Shown: in pieces, positions 16,173-25,687 of the stretch
Numbering within the stretch: position 1 is the first letter of the stretch
Layout: every line of letters begins with the position of its first letter
From: Pandoraea sputorum
Lineage (GTDB): Bacteria > Pseudomonadota > Gammaproteobacteria > Burkholderiales > Burkholderiaceae
Assembly: GCF_000814845.2 (NCBI RefSeq)
Contig: NZ_CP010431.2
Span: 124,001 to 188,000 of the forward strand
DNA length: 64,000 nt
Reading direction: 5' to 3'
Notes under the pieces: model-generated
Databases searched by the model: none
What the model was told of the DNA's origin: nothing
Seen by the model: only the letters and a program-made list of their open reading frames with translations
Program-made: the position numbers and the translations under genes

Positions 16173-19100
16173 TCAACTTCCGTAGCGGGCAGGATGCGTC
16201 GCCCCGGTTTTACCGGTATGACGTGCGGCCACCTCCGCCAGCGTGGCGCGCGCTTCCTGCACGTCCGCCAGCGTCTCGCCGCCTTGCAGGGCGTCGAGCG
16301 CATCGCGCAGCACAGTCATGCACTCGGCGTCGCTCAGCGTGTCCGGCGCGTTGCCACCGCCCAGACGCAACAGACTGTGTGCGGCGCGCAGCGTCAACAT
16401 GGGCGATGCTTGTGCCCGTGCGATTTGCAACGCGTGTTCTAGCCACGGACGGATCGCGTCGTCGGCGTGATGACCCGCACGCAGGAAGTCCCCCTTCTGA
16501 CGCAGGAACTCCGCTTGCCAGTGACCGTCGCTGCGGCGCGCCGACAGGTGCGCGCCGCGCTCCGCCGCATGCAAACCGAGTGCGATATCGCCGGTGCCCG
16601 CGCACGCTTCGACGAGCAGACCGAAGAACATCCCCTCGACGCCACCCATCGTCTCGCTGAGTCGGCCGACGCTGTCGGTAATTCGCTCCAGACCGTTCAC
16701 ATCGCCGCGCGATGCAAGTGCCCACCCGCGAATCGTCTGCCCGGCGAGCGCCCAGAGGGCTACGCCGATTTCGGACGCCACTTCGGTCGCCTCGCTCGCC
16801 AAGGCTTCGGCGGGCGCGACTTCGCGGCGCAGGCGGCGCAGCATCGCCGCGAACACCAACGCAAAGGCGAACGAGTAACGGCGGCCCTGCTGACGTCCCA
16901 TCGCCAGCGCTTCCTCGCTCGCGGCGAGCGACGCGTCGTGACGTCCTGTGAACCAGTAAGCCCAGGAGAGGAACGACAGGCCCGTGATGCGCGCGTCTTC
17001 TCCGAGGCCGGTGTCGGCGTGTTCAGGGCGGTAATGCGCCAGACCGGTTTCCAGTGCCGTGATGGCTCCGCCGAAGTCGCCGTGACAGCACAGGCTGTTG
17101 CCCAGCGCGTAGTAAGCGTGCGCGAGCAGTGGCGGGGCACCGGCTTGCTCGGCGATGAGGATGAGCTTGCGCGCCAGTTCGACGCTGCGCTCGAAGTCGC
17201 TCCACGAGCTGGAGCCGAGCCACAGTCCCCAGTAAACGGGGAAGAGCGCGACGTCGTCGCCCATCGGTTGCGCCAGCGCGAGTGCCGTCTCGAAGTTGTG
17301 ACGTGCAGGTTCCGAGCCGTAACCGTGCAGGGAGACGAGCGGCACACCCATCGCCATGCGCAGTTGCAATTCGCGCGGCGCGGTCTGTGCGCTGGTGCCG
17401 GTCTGGCGCAGCACGTCGAGCGCGCTCTGATAGTGTGCACACGCCTCACGAAATGCCTGACGGCCGGTCGCGTACTCACCGGCGAGGCGGTAGTGCTCGA
17501 TAGCGGCGTCGGGTTCGTCGGCCTGACGGAAGTGCCACGCCAGCACTTCGGGTTCGGTCTGAACGGCAGCGTGATCGCGCATCGCCAGCGCAATGCGGCG
17601 GTGGGCGTCTTGTCGGCGCTCTTGCGGTTGTGCGTCGTACGCGGCTTTATGCAGCAGCGCATGACGGAAGACGTAGCGTCCGAGATCCTGACGCTGCACG
17701 AGGGCGCAGGCAACGAGCGTGTCCAGCGCGCGCTCGACGAGCGCCATCGAACGGCCGCTCGCGGCGGCCAGCAATTCCGCGTGGAACTCATGGCCGAGGC
17801 ACGACGCGAAGTGCGCCACGGGCTTGGCGCTGCCCGCCGCGTCGATGCGCGCCATCATCAGTTCCTGAAGGCTCGCGGGCATCGGCATGGTGTTCGCTGC
17901 GTTGCGTCCGCCTTGCTGCGCAGCCGTCGCGCGTGCCAGTTCCTGAAGGAACAGCGGCACGCCTTCGGCCAGATGCACGATGCGCTCGCGCATGGCGGCA
18001 GGCAGGGCGACGCGCGGCGTGGCGGCCCGCACGATGGATGCTGCGGCCCCTGCGTCGAGCGGTGCGAGATCGATGCGGCGAAGTCCGACGGTATGTCGCC
18101 AGGGCAATTCGAATTCGGGGCGGGCGCAGACGATCAGCAAGCGTCCGCCGGGCGCATTCTCCGCCATCGTGGCGAGCAATTCCTGCGTGGACGGATCGGC
18201 CCAGTGCGCGTCGTCGAGCGTGATGACGCCGCCGTCCGGCAACAGCGCGGCGAGCAGCGTGGGCGCTTCGTTGAGCACGGCCTGCTTCCACGCATGCGGC
18301 ACGTTGCCGTCGGCATGCATGTCGAACAGCGCGCGCAGACGCCTCAGGGCGAGCAGCGCGGGTTGCGGCAGCTGCGATGCCTCGACCGTCGACTGGGCAC
18401 GCAGCCAGCGCGCGATCGGATGGAACGGCGTGCCCGCACCGTCCTGCGCGCAGGCGAGATCGATGGAGCGCAGGCCGCCCGTCTCGACGAAGTGACGTAC
18501 GAGCGCTGTCTTGCCGATACCGGCTTCACCGATGACCAGCGCCAGCACGCCGTGGCCAGTGCTGGCGTCGCGCATGGCCGCGTGGGCGGCGGCGAGTTCG
18601 GCCAGTGCGGCGTCGCGGCCGAAGAGCGTGGCAGCGCGGCGGCGGGAACGACGCTCGGGGGTGGGATCGGGGTTGACGCGAAAGACCGGAATCTCGCGAT
18701 TGCCGTGACGCTCCCGCACGCTGCCGTGCGCCGTCGTGGCGATGGCAACGCCGATGAGGCGTTGCGTGGCGTCGCAGATCACGACTTCGCCGGGCAGCGC
18801 CATGTCGGCGAGCTGTGTGGCCGAGCGCGAGACGCGACCGCCGGTGTCGGGGCTATCGTCGGCCGCCGAGCTGATCACGAGGCCGGTGTGAACGCCCACA
18901 CCGATGCCAACGCGTGCGGTACTCGCCTGCACGCAGCGCATGGCGGCTTCGACGGCATGACGTCCCGCACCTTCCAGTGCCGTGGGGTAACCGAAGTAGC
19001 CGAGCAGGCCGCCGGTCGGGGTGCGCAACGTGTAGCCCCACGACTGGCGCAGGATCGTCTCGCACTGCACGAGGGGCGGGCGCATCATCGCGACGAGCTG

Positions 19101-19949
19101 GTCGGGATCGTCCACGCCGCTTGGCGCAAGTTCGATGGCCACGACAGTGATCTGACGACGCTCGGGGCCGGTCGCGCGCTGCTCCATGCGTGAGGGCGGC
19201 GTCTCGAGCAGTTGCGTCAGCGCGTCGCCGGGTAACTCGCCGAGTTCTTCATGCAAGATGTCGCACAGACGGCGGTATTCCGTCTCGGCGTCGTCGCGAC
19301 GTCCGGCGCGTAGCAGCAGGGCGATCAGGCAATGCCAGCCGGTTTCGTCGAAGGGGGCGAGCGCCACGAGTTGACGCGCGTGCGCCAGCGCCTGATCGAG
19401 ATCGCCCAGACGAGCGTACCCGTCGGCCAGCAGGCGTTCGCCAAAGACGCGGCGGCGCTGATATTCGTCGCGCTGGAGTTCGATCCACTGTTCGAGATCA
19501 GGCGTGTCGCGCACCGAGAGGCCGTGAAGGAACGGCCCCTGATACAGCGCGACGGCATCCGCCAGGTGCTGGAGGTGCGCCGCGAGATCGAGCCCGGTGA
19601 CGGCATCGAGCGTGCGGTTTGCCTGCTCGATCATGCTCGCGAAGACATGCGCGTCGATCCACAGCCCGGTTTCCGGACGCAGACGCACGACCTGACGATC
19701 GGATTCGAAGAGTTCGTCGCCGAGGGTGTCGCGCAGATGGAACAGCATGCGCTTGAGCTTGTCGCGACCGCCCTGGCCGTCTTCGTCGGGCCAGAAGAGA
19801 TCGGCCAGCGCGCCGCGTGTGTGATAGCCCGGTTGCAGGGCGAGATAGGCGAGCAGGCCACGCGCTTTCGTGTATTTCACGGCGCAGGCCTGTTTGCCTT
19901 GTTCGACCCGCATCGGTCCGAGCAGGTAGAGCGATCTGTTGGCTTGCAT
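16173..19949 (-). CDS. Large multidomain regulator: OmpR-type HTH + BTAD + degenerate cyclase-like + AAA ATPase + TPR
   Basis: A 1258-residue cytoplasmic protein. Order: a winged-helix start (1-95, LYLLGPMRVEQG), a bacterial transcriptional activation (BTAD) domain (about 98-248), a class III cyclase-like domain (about 262-425), a STAND/AAA ATPase with Walker A GEAGIGKT (474-481) and a Walker-B-like ITLDDAHW, then TPR-type helical repeats to the end. In the cyclase-like part, the two metal-binding Asp positions appear lost: AIEL replaces the usual D-containing strand (about 270-274) and TGGLL replaces GDG (about 312-316), so it should be inactive as a cyclase. ATG 19949 is preferred over an upstream one 16 codons earlier. 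It is probably an ATP-dependent switch activator; target genes are unknown. Confidence 0.85.
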   Translation of the reverse strand: MQANRSLYLLGPMRVEQGKQACAVKYTKARGLLAYLALQPGYHTRGALADLFWPDEDGQGGRDKLKRMLFHLRDTLGDELFESDRQVVRLRPETGLWIDAHVFASMIEQANRTLDAVTGLDLAAHLQHLADAVALYQGPFLHGLSVRDTPDLEQWIELQRDEYQRRRVFGERLLADGYARLGDLDQALAHARQLVALAPFDETGWHCLIALLLRAGRRDDAETEYRRLCDILHEELGELPGDALTQLLETPPSRMEQRATGPERRQITVVAIELAPSGVDDPDQLVAMMRPPLVQCETILRQSWGYTLRTPTGGLLGYFGYPTALEGAGRHAVEAAMRCVQASTARVGIGVGVHTGLVISSAADDSPDTGGRVSRSATQLADMALPGEVVICDATQRLIGVAIATTAHGSVRERHGNREIPVFRVNPDPTPERRSRRRAATLFGRDAALAELAAAHAAMRDASTGHGVLALVIGEAGIGKTALVRHFVETGGLRSIDLACAQDGAGTPFHPIARWLRAQSTVEASQLPQPALLALRRLRALFDMHADGNVPHAWKQAVLNEAPTLLAALLPDGGVITLDDAHWADPSTQELLATMAENAPGGRLLIVCARPEFELPWRHTVGLRRIDLAPLDAGAAASIVRAATPRVALPAAMRERIVHLAEGVPLFLQELARATAAQQGGRNAANTMPMPASLQELMMARIDAAGSAKPVAHFASCLGHEFHAELLAAASGRSMALVERALDTLVACALVQRQDLGRYVFRHALLHKAAYDAQPQERRQDAHRRIALAMRDHAAVQTEPEVLAWHFRQADEPDAAIEHYRLAGEYATGRQAFREACAHYQSALDVLRQTGTSAQTAPRELQLRMAMGVPLVSLHGYGSEPARHNFETALALAQPMGDDVALFPVYWGLWLGSSSWSDFERSVELARKLILIAEQAGAPPLLAHAYYALGNSLCCHGDFGGAITALETGLAHYRPEHADTGLGEDARITGLSFLSWAYWFTGRHDASLAASEEALAMGRQQGRRYSFAFALVFAAMLRRLRREVAPAEALASEATEVASEIGVALWALAGQTIRGWALASRGDVNGLERITDSVGRLSETMGGVEGMFFGLLVEACAGTGDIALGLHAAERGAHLSARRSDGHWQAEFLRQKGDFLRAGHHADDAIRPWLEHALQIARAQASPMLTLRAAHSLLRLGGGNAPDTLSDAECMTVLRDALDALQGGETLADVQEARATLAEVAARHTGKTGATHPARYGS

Positions 19950-20083
19950 TGTCCTTGGACGGCAAATAAGCAAAACCGGCGGGGCCGCGAGGGGCATGCG
20001 CCGGTATTGCGAATTTCATGATGTCATCCCGTCGGCATGCCAACGAGACGCCAAGGCCGTTCCGGGGGGGCTCCGGCCAAATG

Positions 20084-20145
20084 CTTTAGGTATTACATAC
20101 CGAAGTATAAACAGGTGTCTTAATTCCGTCGGAAATACCTTAAAG
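20084..20145. promoter_or_regulatory. Inverted repeats upstream of the BTAD regulator
   Basis: In the 261-base gap between the BTAD gene and the SsuA-like gene there is GGTAT-TAC-ATACC (20089-20101). A wider pair CTTTAGGTATT (20084-20094) / AATACCTTAAAG (20134-20145) differs by one inserted base. The area is AT-rich for this genome. It may be an operator or a leader hairpin; nothing else is visible in the gap. Confidence 0.3.
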
Positions 20146-20210
20146 AATCGCTAATGAATACCCGGGGTGTCATGCGCGCGCCATGGTGATGTGCGGGGTG
20201 TCCGGAACGC

Positions 20211-21293
20211 TCAGGCGGGGGCTTGCCAGATGGTCGCATCGGCGGCGTCGATGCGCCGGGGCAGCAGCCCCGCCTGCGTGAAGACGTCCGCAATGCGCTG
20301 CTGCTCGGCGACGGCGTCGCGCACGACCGGCTGCACGTCGTAGCTGCGGCGCTTGTTGGCGGCTTCCACGGTGGCGGCGTCGAGCCCCCACACTGGCGAC
20401 AGCTGAGCTGCGGCCTCGCGCGGGTTGGTGCGTACCCACTGACCGGTCTCGCGCAACGTGCGATACACGTCGCGCAGCACGGCGTCGTGATCACGCGCGA
20501 AGGCGGGCGTGGCGAGGTAGTAGCGCTGATAGCCAGCCAGCCCACGTGCCGTGGTCAGGGTGCGTACCTTGTCCTGACGCTCGACGCTCGCGAGGAACGG
20601 ATCCCACGTCACCCAGGCGTCGACATTGCCGCTGGCGAATGCTGCACGACCGTCCGCCGGGGTGAGGTAGGCGGGCTGCACGTCGTTGATTCGCAGACCA
20701 ACGCTTTGCAATGCCGCGATGAGCAGATAGTGCACGCCTGCGCCCTTCGTCACAGCAATGCGCTTTCCCTTGAGATCCGCGAGCGTTTTGATGGGTGAGT
20801 TCTGCGGGACCAGAATCGCTTCGGCGTCCGGCGACGGGGTCTCGCGCGCGACATAGGCGATGCGTGCGCCCGCCGCCTGGGCAAACACCGGCACCGTGTC
20901 CGCGACGTCCGCAGAGAAGTCGATGCTGCCGACGTTGAGCGCTTCGAGCAACGGCAGTCCGCTTGTGAATTCGTGCCATGTCAGCGTCACGTTGTGCGGG
21001 GCCAGCGCCTGCGCCAGCGTGCCGCGCGCCTTGGCGAGCACGATGAGCGTCGACGACTTCTGATAACCGATGCGCAGGGTGAGCGGCGTGTTGGCCGCGC
21101 GTGCCTGACGGCTGTGCGTGAGCACACCGGCCGCCCCCGCGATGCCAAGCGCGTTGAGCGCACCGCCCGCGAGCATCGCGGTGCCCGCGCGCTGAAGGAA
21201 ACGCCGACGCGCAGAAGGGGGGGACGAGAGCGGGGCGCTGTCGGTGTTGTCGACGGCGGCGGCAAAGTAGGTGGAATCAGGCTGGCGAGTCAT
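20211..21293 (-). CDS. SsuA/NitT-TauT-type ABC substrate-binding protein, orphan
   Basis: A 360-residue periplasmic binding protein of the aliphatic sulfonate/nitrate/taurine class. The N-terminus holds ARRRFLQRAGTAMLAGGAL, a Tat-like signal starting near residue 28, with likely processing before ANTPLTLRIGYQKSSTLIVLAKARG, the family's first strand and helix. GSIDFSADVADTVPVFAQAAG and NVDAWVTWDPFLA are further family stretches. No permease (SsuC) or ATPase (SsuB) gene is nearby, so it either serves a transporter elsewhere or its partners have been lost or moved. The ligand is probably a sulfonate; that is family knowledge. Confidence 0.85.
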   Translation of the reverse strand: MTRQPDSTYFAAAVDNTDSAPLSSPPSARRRFLQRAGTAMLAGGALNALGIAGAAGVLTHSRQARAANTPLTLRIGYQKSSTLIVLAKARGTLAQALAPHNVTLTWHEFTSGLPLLEALNVGSIDFSADVADTVPVFAQAAGARIAYVARETPSPDAEAILVPQNSPIKTLADLKGKRIAVTKGAGVHYLLIAALQSVGLRINDVQPAYLTPADGRAAFASGNVDAWVTWDPFLASVERQDKVRTLTTARGLAGYQRYYLATPAFARDHDAVLRDVYRTLRETGQWVRTNPREAAAQLSPVWGLDAATVEAANKRRSYDVQPVVRDAVAEQQRIADVFTQAGLLPRRIDAADATIWQAPA

Positions 21294-21909
21294 GAGCGGT
21301 GCAAGGTGAGGGCGGTGAGCGGGAGCGCTGTGAACGTGAACATCTGAATGTGAACGACGCGCAGCGCAACATGCGGCGCGCTGCGCCGTCGTTACTTGTA
21401 TCGCGACGCATCGCGCTCACGCCAATAAGCGATTCGGCTTTGCTTAGTGTTCTCGCCGTCATATCGATATCGGGGCGATGCGCTTCGCGCCGAACGTCGC
21501 CCGAAACCGCCTCGGATCGACCATGAACACGACGATATCGTCAGTCAAAACCGCCGCAAGACCCGTCAAGCCCGCTAATGGCGTGGAGGTCTCGCGTTCG
21601 TTGCGTCTTCGCCCTTAGTGAAAACCCTGTGTTCCGCGTGTGTGAAGGGGCCAATAGCGATTACAGGTCGACGAAGCAATCTGAATGCTTTCATTGCCTT
21701 ACCGCGCATGCGCACCGATATGGTGCCAGTGTGTTACGGCGTATTACAAAAAATCGAGTGATTTCAGTGAGTTGCCGCAATCTGCGTGCCTTGTAATGAA
21801 AATCATTCCTATTTATATTCGCGCCCCAGATCACTCCTGTGACGTCGTGCCGTCGAGCACGCATTTGTACGCCTTCGTACTCACTCGTTCCGTCGTACTT
21901 TCAATCACC
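21294..21909. other. 616-base intergenic region between SsuA-like and TonB receptor genes
   Basis: A divergent promoter region. The right part holds a Fur-box promoter (separate entry). The remainder, including a patch of lower GC around 21640-21810, shows no convincing gene on either strand. The receptor frame remains open to 21685, but that stretch covers the promoter and lacks coding character. Confidence 0.6.
21791..21819 (+). promoter_or_regulatory. Fur box overlapping the promoter of the TonB receptor
   Basis: TTGTAA (21791-21796), a 17-base spacer and TATATT (21814-21819) form a good sigma-70 promoter. The 19 bases 21792-21810 match the classical Fur consensus at 13 of 19 positions, with a clean AATGA-N-AATCATT core, and fill the spacer. 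Iron-loaded Fur would block RNA polymerase here. The site also argues that translation starts downstream, at 21910. Confidence 0.7.
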
Positions 21910-24162
21910 ATGATGCAACGCAAGCCGCTGGCCCTGGCGATGATGGCGATCTTCGCCACGCCGCTCGCCGTCACCTACGCCCCGAACGCGATGGCGCAAA
22001 GCCCCGCACCGAACGCGCCCGTCACCAATACTGCGACCTCGGCAGCCTCCCCTGCTGCACCTGCTGCCTCCGCACCCGCGGCGGCGCTGCCGCAGACGGA
22101 GGTCTCCGGCACGTCGATTCGCGAAGAGTACATGCGCGACATGTCGACGGTCGGCGGAAAAGTGCCGACGGCGATTCGCGACATTCCGCAAACGGTGACG
22201 GTCATCGACAAGGCGGTCATGCAGGCGCAGGGCGCGACGTCGTTCGCCGACGCGTTGCGCAACTCTCCTGCGATTACGCTGGGCGGCGCCGAGGGAGGGC
22301 AGATCGGCAACAACATCAACCTGCGCGGCTTCAACGCACGTACGGACATCTATCTCGACGGCTTCCGCGACCGGGGTCAGTACTATCGCGACACGTTCGA
22401 TCTGGACGCCATCGAAGTGCTCGAAGGCCCGTCGTCGATGCTCTTCGGGCGCGGATCGACCGGGGGTGTCATCAATCAGGTGAGCAAGCAGGCGAATCTC
22501 AAGCCGTTGAACGAAGTGTCGGGCACGATCGGGACGAATGACCGGTATCGCGGCTCATTCGACTTCAACCATCCGCTCTCGGACACGGCCGCCTTCCGTA
22601 TCAACGGCTTCGGTCAGGACATCCATACCACGCGCGACGTGCTGTACAACCAGGACTGGGGCGTCGCGCCGACGCTCAAGCTCGGTATCGGCACGCCCAC
22701 GGAAATCACGCTCTCCGCGTTGGTCCAGCACAACCGCGACATGGCGGACTACGGCACGGTCGGCTTCAACGGCAACCCGCTGCCCATCTCGAAGAATCAG
22801 TTCTACGGGCTGACAACCGACCGCACCGTGCAGGACGTGGTGAGCGTCACGGCCAAGATCGAGCACAAGGTCGACGACAGCCTGAAGATTACGAACCAGA
22901 CGAACTACAGCCGCTATTCGATCGACGCGATCGAAACGTCGTCGCACGCGGTCGGTATCTCCAACGGCAAGGGCGGCTTTACGACGCTGCCGACCGGGCC
23001 GACGCCGGGATTGCCGTCTTATTCGCTCGATCAGCTTTCCGTCCAGTTGCAAAGCCACGACCGTCAGATCACGGACACGGCACTGTTCAACCAGACCGAC
23101 GTGGTGAAGAAGTTCGACACGGGACCGATCAAGCACACCCTGATCGCCGGTGCAGAACTGGGCCGCGACACGTACGAGAATCAGGCCTATCTGCGCACGG
23201 GCGCGGGGCAGACGTCGGGCTTCCTGGGATGGATTCCGGCGAACAGCACGGCGTACCTCGCCAGCCTGCCGAACGTCACGACGTCGACCGGCAACCTCGC
23301 ACAAGGCTCGGCGGAGACGGTGGCGTTCTACGCGAACGACACGATCGAACTGAACAAGCAGTGGAAGATCATCGGCGGTCTTCGCTGGGACCGCTACAAG
23401 GCGCAGCTCTCGAACACGACCAGCGCACCGGGCTATGCGACGCAGACCGTCAATTACACGAGCGTGCGCACAGGGGTGATCTATCAGCCGAGCGAAGCGC
23501 AGTCGTATTACTTCTCGTACGGGACGTCGTTCAATCCGTCGCTTGAGACGCTGACAGTCACCAACAACACACAGGCGTTGCGGCCCGAGACGAACGAGTC
23601 GTTTGAAGTCGGCAGCAAATGGAATCTGTTCGACGACAATCTCTCGATCAACACCGCGCTGTTCCAGGTCACGAAGAACAATGCGCGCACGCAGACAGGC
23701 ACGAGCGGCGAGTACAGCAACGCAGGCAAGGTGCGCATTCGCGGTGCTGAAGTGAGCGCGACGGGTCACATCACGTCGAACTGGCAAGTGATGGGCGGCT
23801 ACATGTTCCTGAACTCGCAGGTCGTGCAGGCCAACGACGGTACGCAGGGCAACGTGCTGGCGAATACGCCGCGTCACTCGCTCACGCTGTGGTCGACGTA
23901 CACGCTCGGCCACTGGGAAGTGGGTGGCGGCATGAACTACATGTCGATGCGCTACGCAGCGAACACCAACCTGATTCGTGTGGGCGGCTACACGCGTTGG
24001 GATGCCACTGTGGCCTACCATCAGCCAAAGTACGACATTCGCTTCAATCTGCTCAACGTGTTCAACAAGACGTATTGGGACGGGCTGATTCAGTCGGACG
24101 GTGGACGCGCGACGCCGGGCATCGGACGCACGGCGTTGCTCACCGGGACTTACCGTTTCTGA
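21910..24162 (+). CDS. TonB-dependent siderophore receptor (Fiu/PiuA type)
   Basis: A 750-residue outer-membrane receptor importing ferric siderophores with TonB energy. It starts with a signal peptide ending near NAMAQS, then an Ala/Pro-rich linker, a plug domain (about 65-190, with IRDIPQTVTVIDK and INLRGFNARTDIYLDGFRD) and a 22-strand barrel ending in TGTYRF with the C-terminal phenylalanine. The frame is open from 21685, but a Fur-box promoter lies inside that extension; ATG 21910 (or the adjacent 21913) is the first start giving a clean signal peptide, though no strong ribosome site is seen. PiuC follows 152 bases downstream, typical for Fiu/PiuA-like catecholate receptors. Confidence 0.9.
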   Translation: MMQRKPLALAMMAIFATPLAVTYAPNAMAQSPAPNAPVTNTATSAASPAAPAASAPAAALPQTEVSGTSIREEYMRDMSTVGGKVPTAIRDIPQTVTVIDKAVMQAQGATSFADALRNSPAITLGGAEGGQIGNNINLRGFNARTDIYLDGFRDRGQYYRDTFDLDAIEVLEGPSSMLFGRGSTGGVINQVSKQANLKPLNEVSGTIGTNDRYRGSFDFNHPLSDTAAFRINGFGQDIHTTRDVLYNQDWGVAPTLKLGIGTPTEITLSALVQHNRDMADYGTVGFNGNPLPISKNQFYGLTTDRTVQDVVSVTAKIEHKVDDSLKITNQTNYSRYSIDAIETSSHAVGISNGKGGFTTLPTGPTPGLPSYSLDQLSVQLQSHDRQITDTALFNQTDVVKKFDTGPIKHTLIAGAELGRDTYENQAYLRTGAGQTSGFLGWIPANSTAYLASLPNVTTSTGNLAQGSAETVAFYANDTIELNKQWKIIGGLRWDRYKAQLSNTTSAPGYATQTVNYTSVRTGVIYQPSEAQSYYFSYGTSFNPSLETLTVTNNTQALRPETNESFEVGSKWNLFDDNLSINTALFQVTKNNARTQTGTSGEYSNAGKVRIRGAEVSATGHITSNWQVMGGYMFLNSQVVQANDGTQGNVLANTPRHSLTLWSTYTLGHWEVGGGMNYMSMRYAANTNLIRVGGYTRWDATVAYHQPKYDIRFNLLNVFNKTYWDGLIQSDGGRATPGIGRTALLTGTYRF

Positions 24163-24314
24163 AGCTTCTGATCGTTGTCCGGGAAGGCTGAAGGGTGGCT
24201 TGAGCGCTGTTCGTCACGCCATCCCGCGCCACACAAAATGACGCACAATACGAGGCGCGAACCGGCATCACTGCGCGGTTTCGCGCCCTGTGCATTCTTC
24301 GAGGGACACCGCCC

Positions 24315-25001
24315 ATGCAGCTCCGAATACCGAATGTCCTCTCCGACGATCAGGTGCGTTGGGTCCGCACGAAGCTCGACAACGCGGGTGATGCCTGGGT
24401 CGACGGCCTTGCCACGGCGGGGTATCAGGGCGCGCCCGTCAAACAGAACCAGCAGATCGACGAACGCTCGCCCGTCGCGCGCGAACTCGGCGACATGATT
24501 CTGGCAGCGCTCGAACGCAATCCTCTGTTCATCAGCGCCGCGCTGCCGAACAAGGTCTACGCGCCGATGTTCAACCGCTACGGCGAAGGCATGCACTTCG
24601 GCAATCATGTGGACGGCGCGATCCGTCTGCAACCGGGCAGCGGCATGCGCATCCGCACCGACATCTCCGCGACGCTGTTTCTCGCGTCGCCGGACGAATA
24701 CGACGGCGGCGAACTCGTCATCGAAGATCAGTACGGTGCGCATCAGGTGAAGCTCGCGGCAGGGGACATGGTGCTGTACCCGGCGACAAGCCTGCATCGT
24801 GTCAATCCGATCACTCGCGGTGTGCGCGTGGGGTGCTTCTTCTGGGTGCAGAGTCTCGTGCGCGACGACACGCAGCGCACGTTGCTCTTCGACATGGATA
24901 ACGCCATTCAGCGTCTGAATACGACGGACGCAGACGAGACGGCACGCCGCACGCTCGTGGGCTGTTATCACAACCTGCTGCGGGTCTGGAGCGAGACCTG
25001 A
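24315..25001 (+). CDS. piuC: PKHD-type Fe(II)/2-oxoglutarate hydroxylase PiuC
   Basis: A 228-residue dioxygenase of the PiuC/YbiX family. Iron ligands are His98 and Asp100 (GNHVDGAIR) and His161 (SLHRV); Arg171 is placed to hold 2-oxoglutarate. The gene regularly accompanies Fiu/PiuA receptors and is iron-regulated; its substrate is not established. A ribosome site (GAGGG) is present upstream. It probably shares the Fur-controlled transcript. Confidence 0.92.
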   Translation: MQLRIPNVLSDDQVRWVRTKLDNAGDAWVDGLATAGYQGAPVKQNQQIDERSPVARELGDMILAALERNPLFISAALPNKVYAPMFNRYGEGMHFGNHVDGAIRLQPGSGMRIRTDISATLFLASPDEYDGGELVIEDQYGAHQVKLAAGDMVLYPATSLHRVNPITRGVRVGCFFWVQSLVRDDTQRTLLFDMDNAIQRLNTTDADETARRTLVGCYHNLLRVWSET

Positions 25002-25018
25002 ACAAACCGAGCGCAAAA

Positions 25019-25053
25019 AAACGCCCGATCCCCGTTTAAGGGATCGGGCGTTT
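25019..25053. terminator. Bidirectional terminator between piuC and the Spy-like gene
   Basis: Stem AAACGCCCGATCCC / GGGATCGGGCGTTT with a 7-base loop. On the minus strand it is followed by a run of T, making it strong for the Spy-like gene; on the plus strand the U-tract is short. Confidence 0.85.
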
Positions 25054-25097
25054 CACAACATGCCGGGCGTTCGCGCCCGGCGGCGCTGGCCTCGCGC

Positions 25098-25667
25098 TTA
25101 TTGTGCCTGACCGGCAGGTGCCGGCGTCGGTGCCGCGGCCGGGGCTCCCTTGTGCATCTCGCCGCGACGCTGCATCGCCTTGTCATGCCAGGCCTTCATC
25201 TTCGCCCAGCGTGCCTTGATGGCATTGCTCACAAGCACCTTCTGGTCGTTGTTCAGGCCGTTGTACACGTTCAGCCACGCATCTTCGGTCTGGCTGCGAA
25301 GCTGGCGGTTCTGATCGAACACCTTTTCGCGGGCGGCACGCATGCCGGCCAGATCGAGCACCTGCTGGTCCTTCGCCTGACCGATCATCTGACGGAATTG
25401 CTCGCCGTTCTTACGCATGGCGTCGCGATTCTGCTTCGACGTGGCGACCGCTTGCTGCCAGGCCTGTTCCTGTTGCGCGTTGAGCTTCAGTTGGTCGTGC
25501 AGCTTGCTGATGTTACCCAGCCCCCAGGGGCCGTGGTCGCCGCGCATGTGATGCATGGCGGCGTGCGGTCCGGTGGCCGGCGCAGGGGTGTCCGCGGCAT
25601 GGGCTGCGCCGAACATCGCGGTGGCGGCAACGATTGCCGACGCGGCGGCGATCTTCAGTTTGCGCAT
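25098..25667 (-). CDS. Spy/CpxP-like periplasmic LTXXQ-type protein
   Basis: A 189-residue secreted protein. The signal peptide is residues 1-24 (cleavage after AHA), followed by a His/Met-rich segment (HAAMHHMRGDHGPWG, about 35-50) that may bind metal. An all-helical core contains two LTXXQ-like elements, LKLNAQQEQAWQ and LNNDQKVLVSNAI, and a Pro/Ala-rich tail ends the protein. Spy and CpxP are periplasmic chaperones or stress sensors. A palindrome AGTTGCA-AAG-TGCAACT lies about 70 bases upstream. Function is inferred by motif only. Confidence 0.75.
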   Translation of the reverse strand: MRKLKIAAASAIVAATAMFGAAHAADTPAPATGPHAAMHHMRGDHGPWGLGNISKLHDQLKLNAQQEQAWQQAVATSKQNRDAMRKNGEQFRQMIGQAKDQQVLDLAGMRAAREKVFDQNRQLRSQTEDAWLNVYNGLNNDQKVLVSNAIKARWAKMKAWHDKAMQRRGEMHKGAPAAAPTPAPAGQAQ

Positions 25668-25687
25668 GGTGTTGACTCCTTTTGATA

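Noticed and set aside
16467..19193. A 900-codon open frame antisense to the BTAD regulator
   Set aside because: The same antisense effect of high GC; the minus-strand frame carries clear domains.
21685..21909. Extended N-terminus of the TonB receptor
   Set aside because: The stretch contains the promoter and Fur box and would place 75 residues before the signal peptide.
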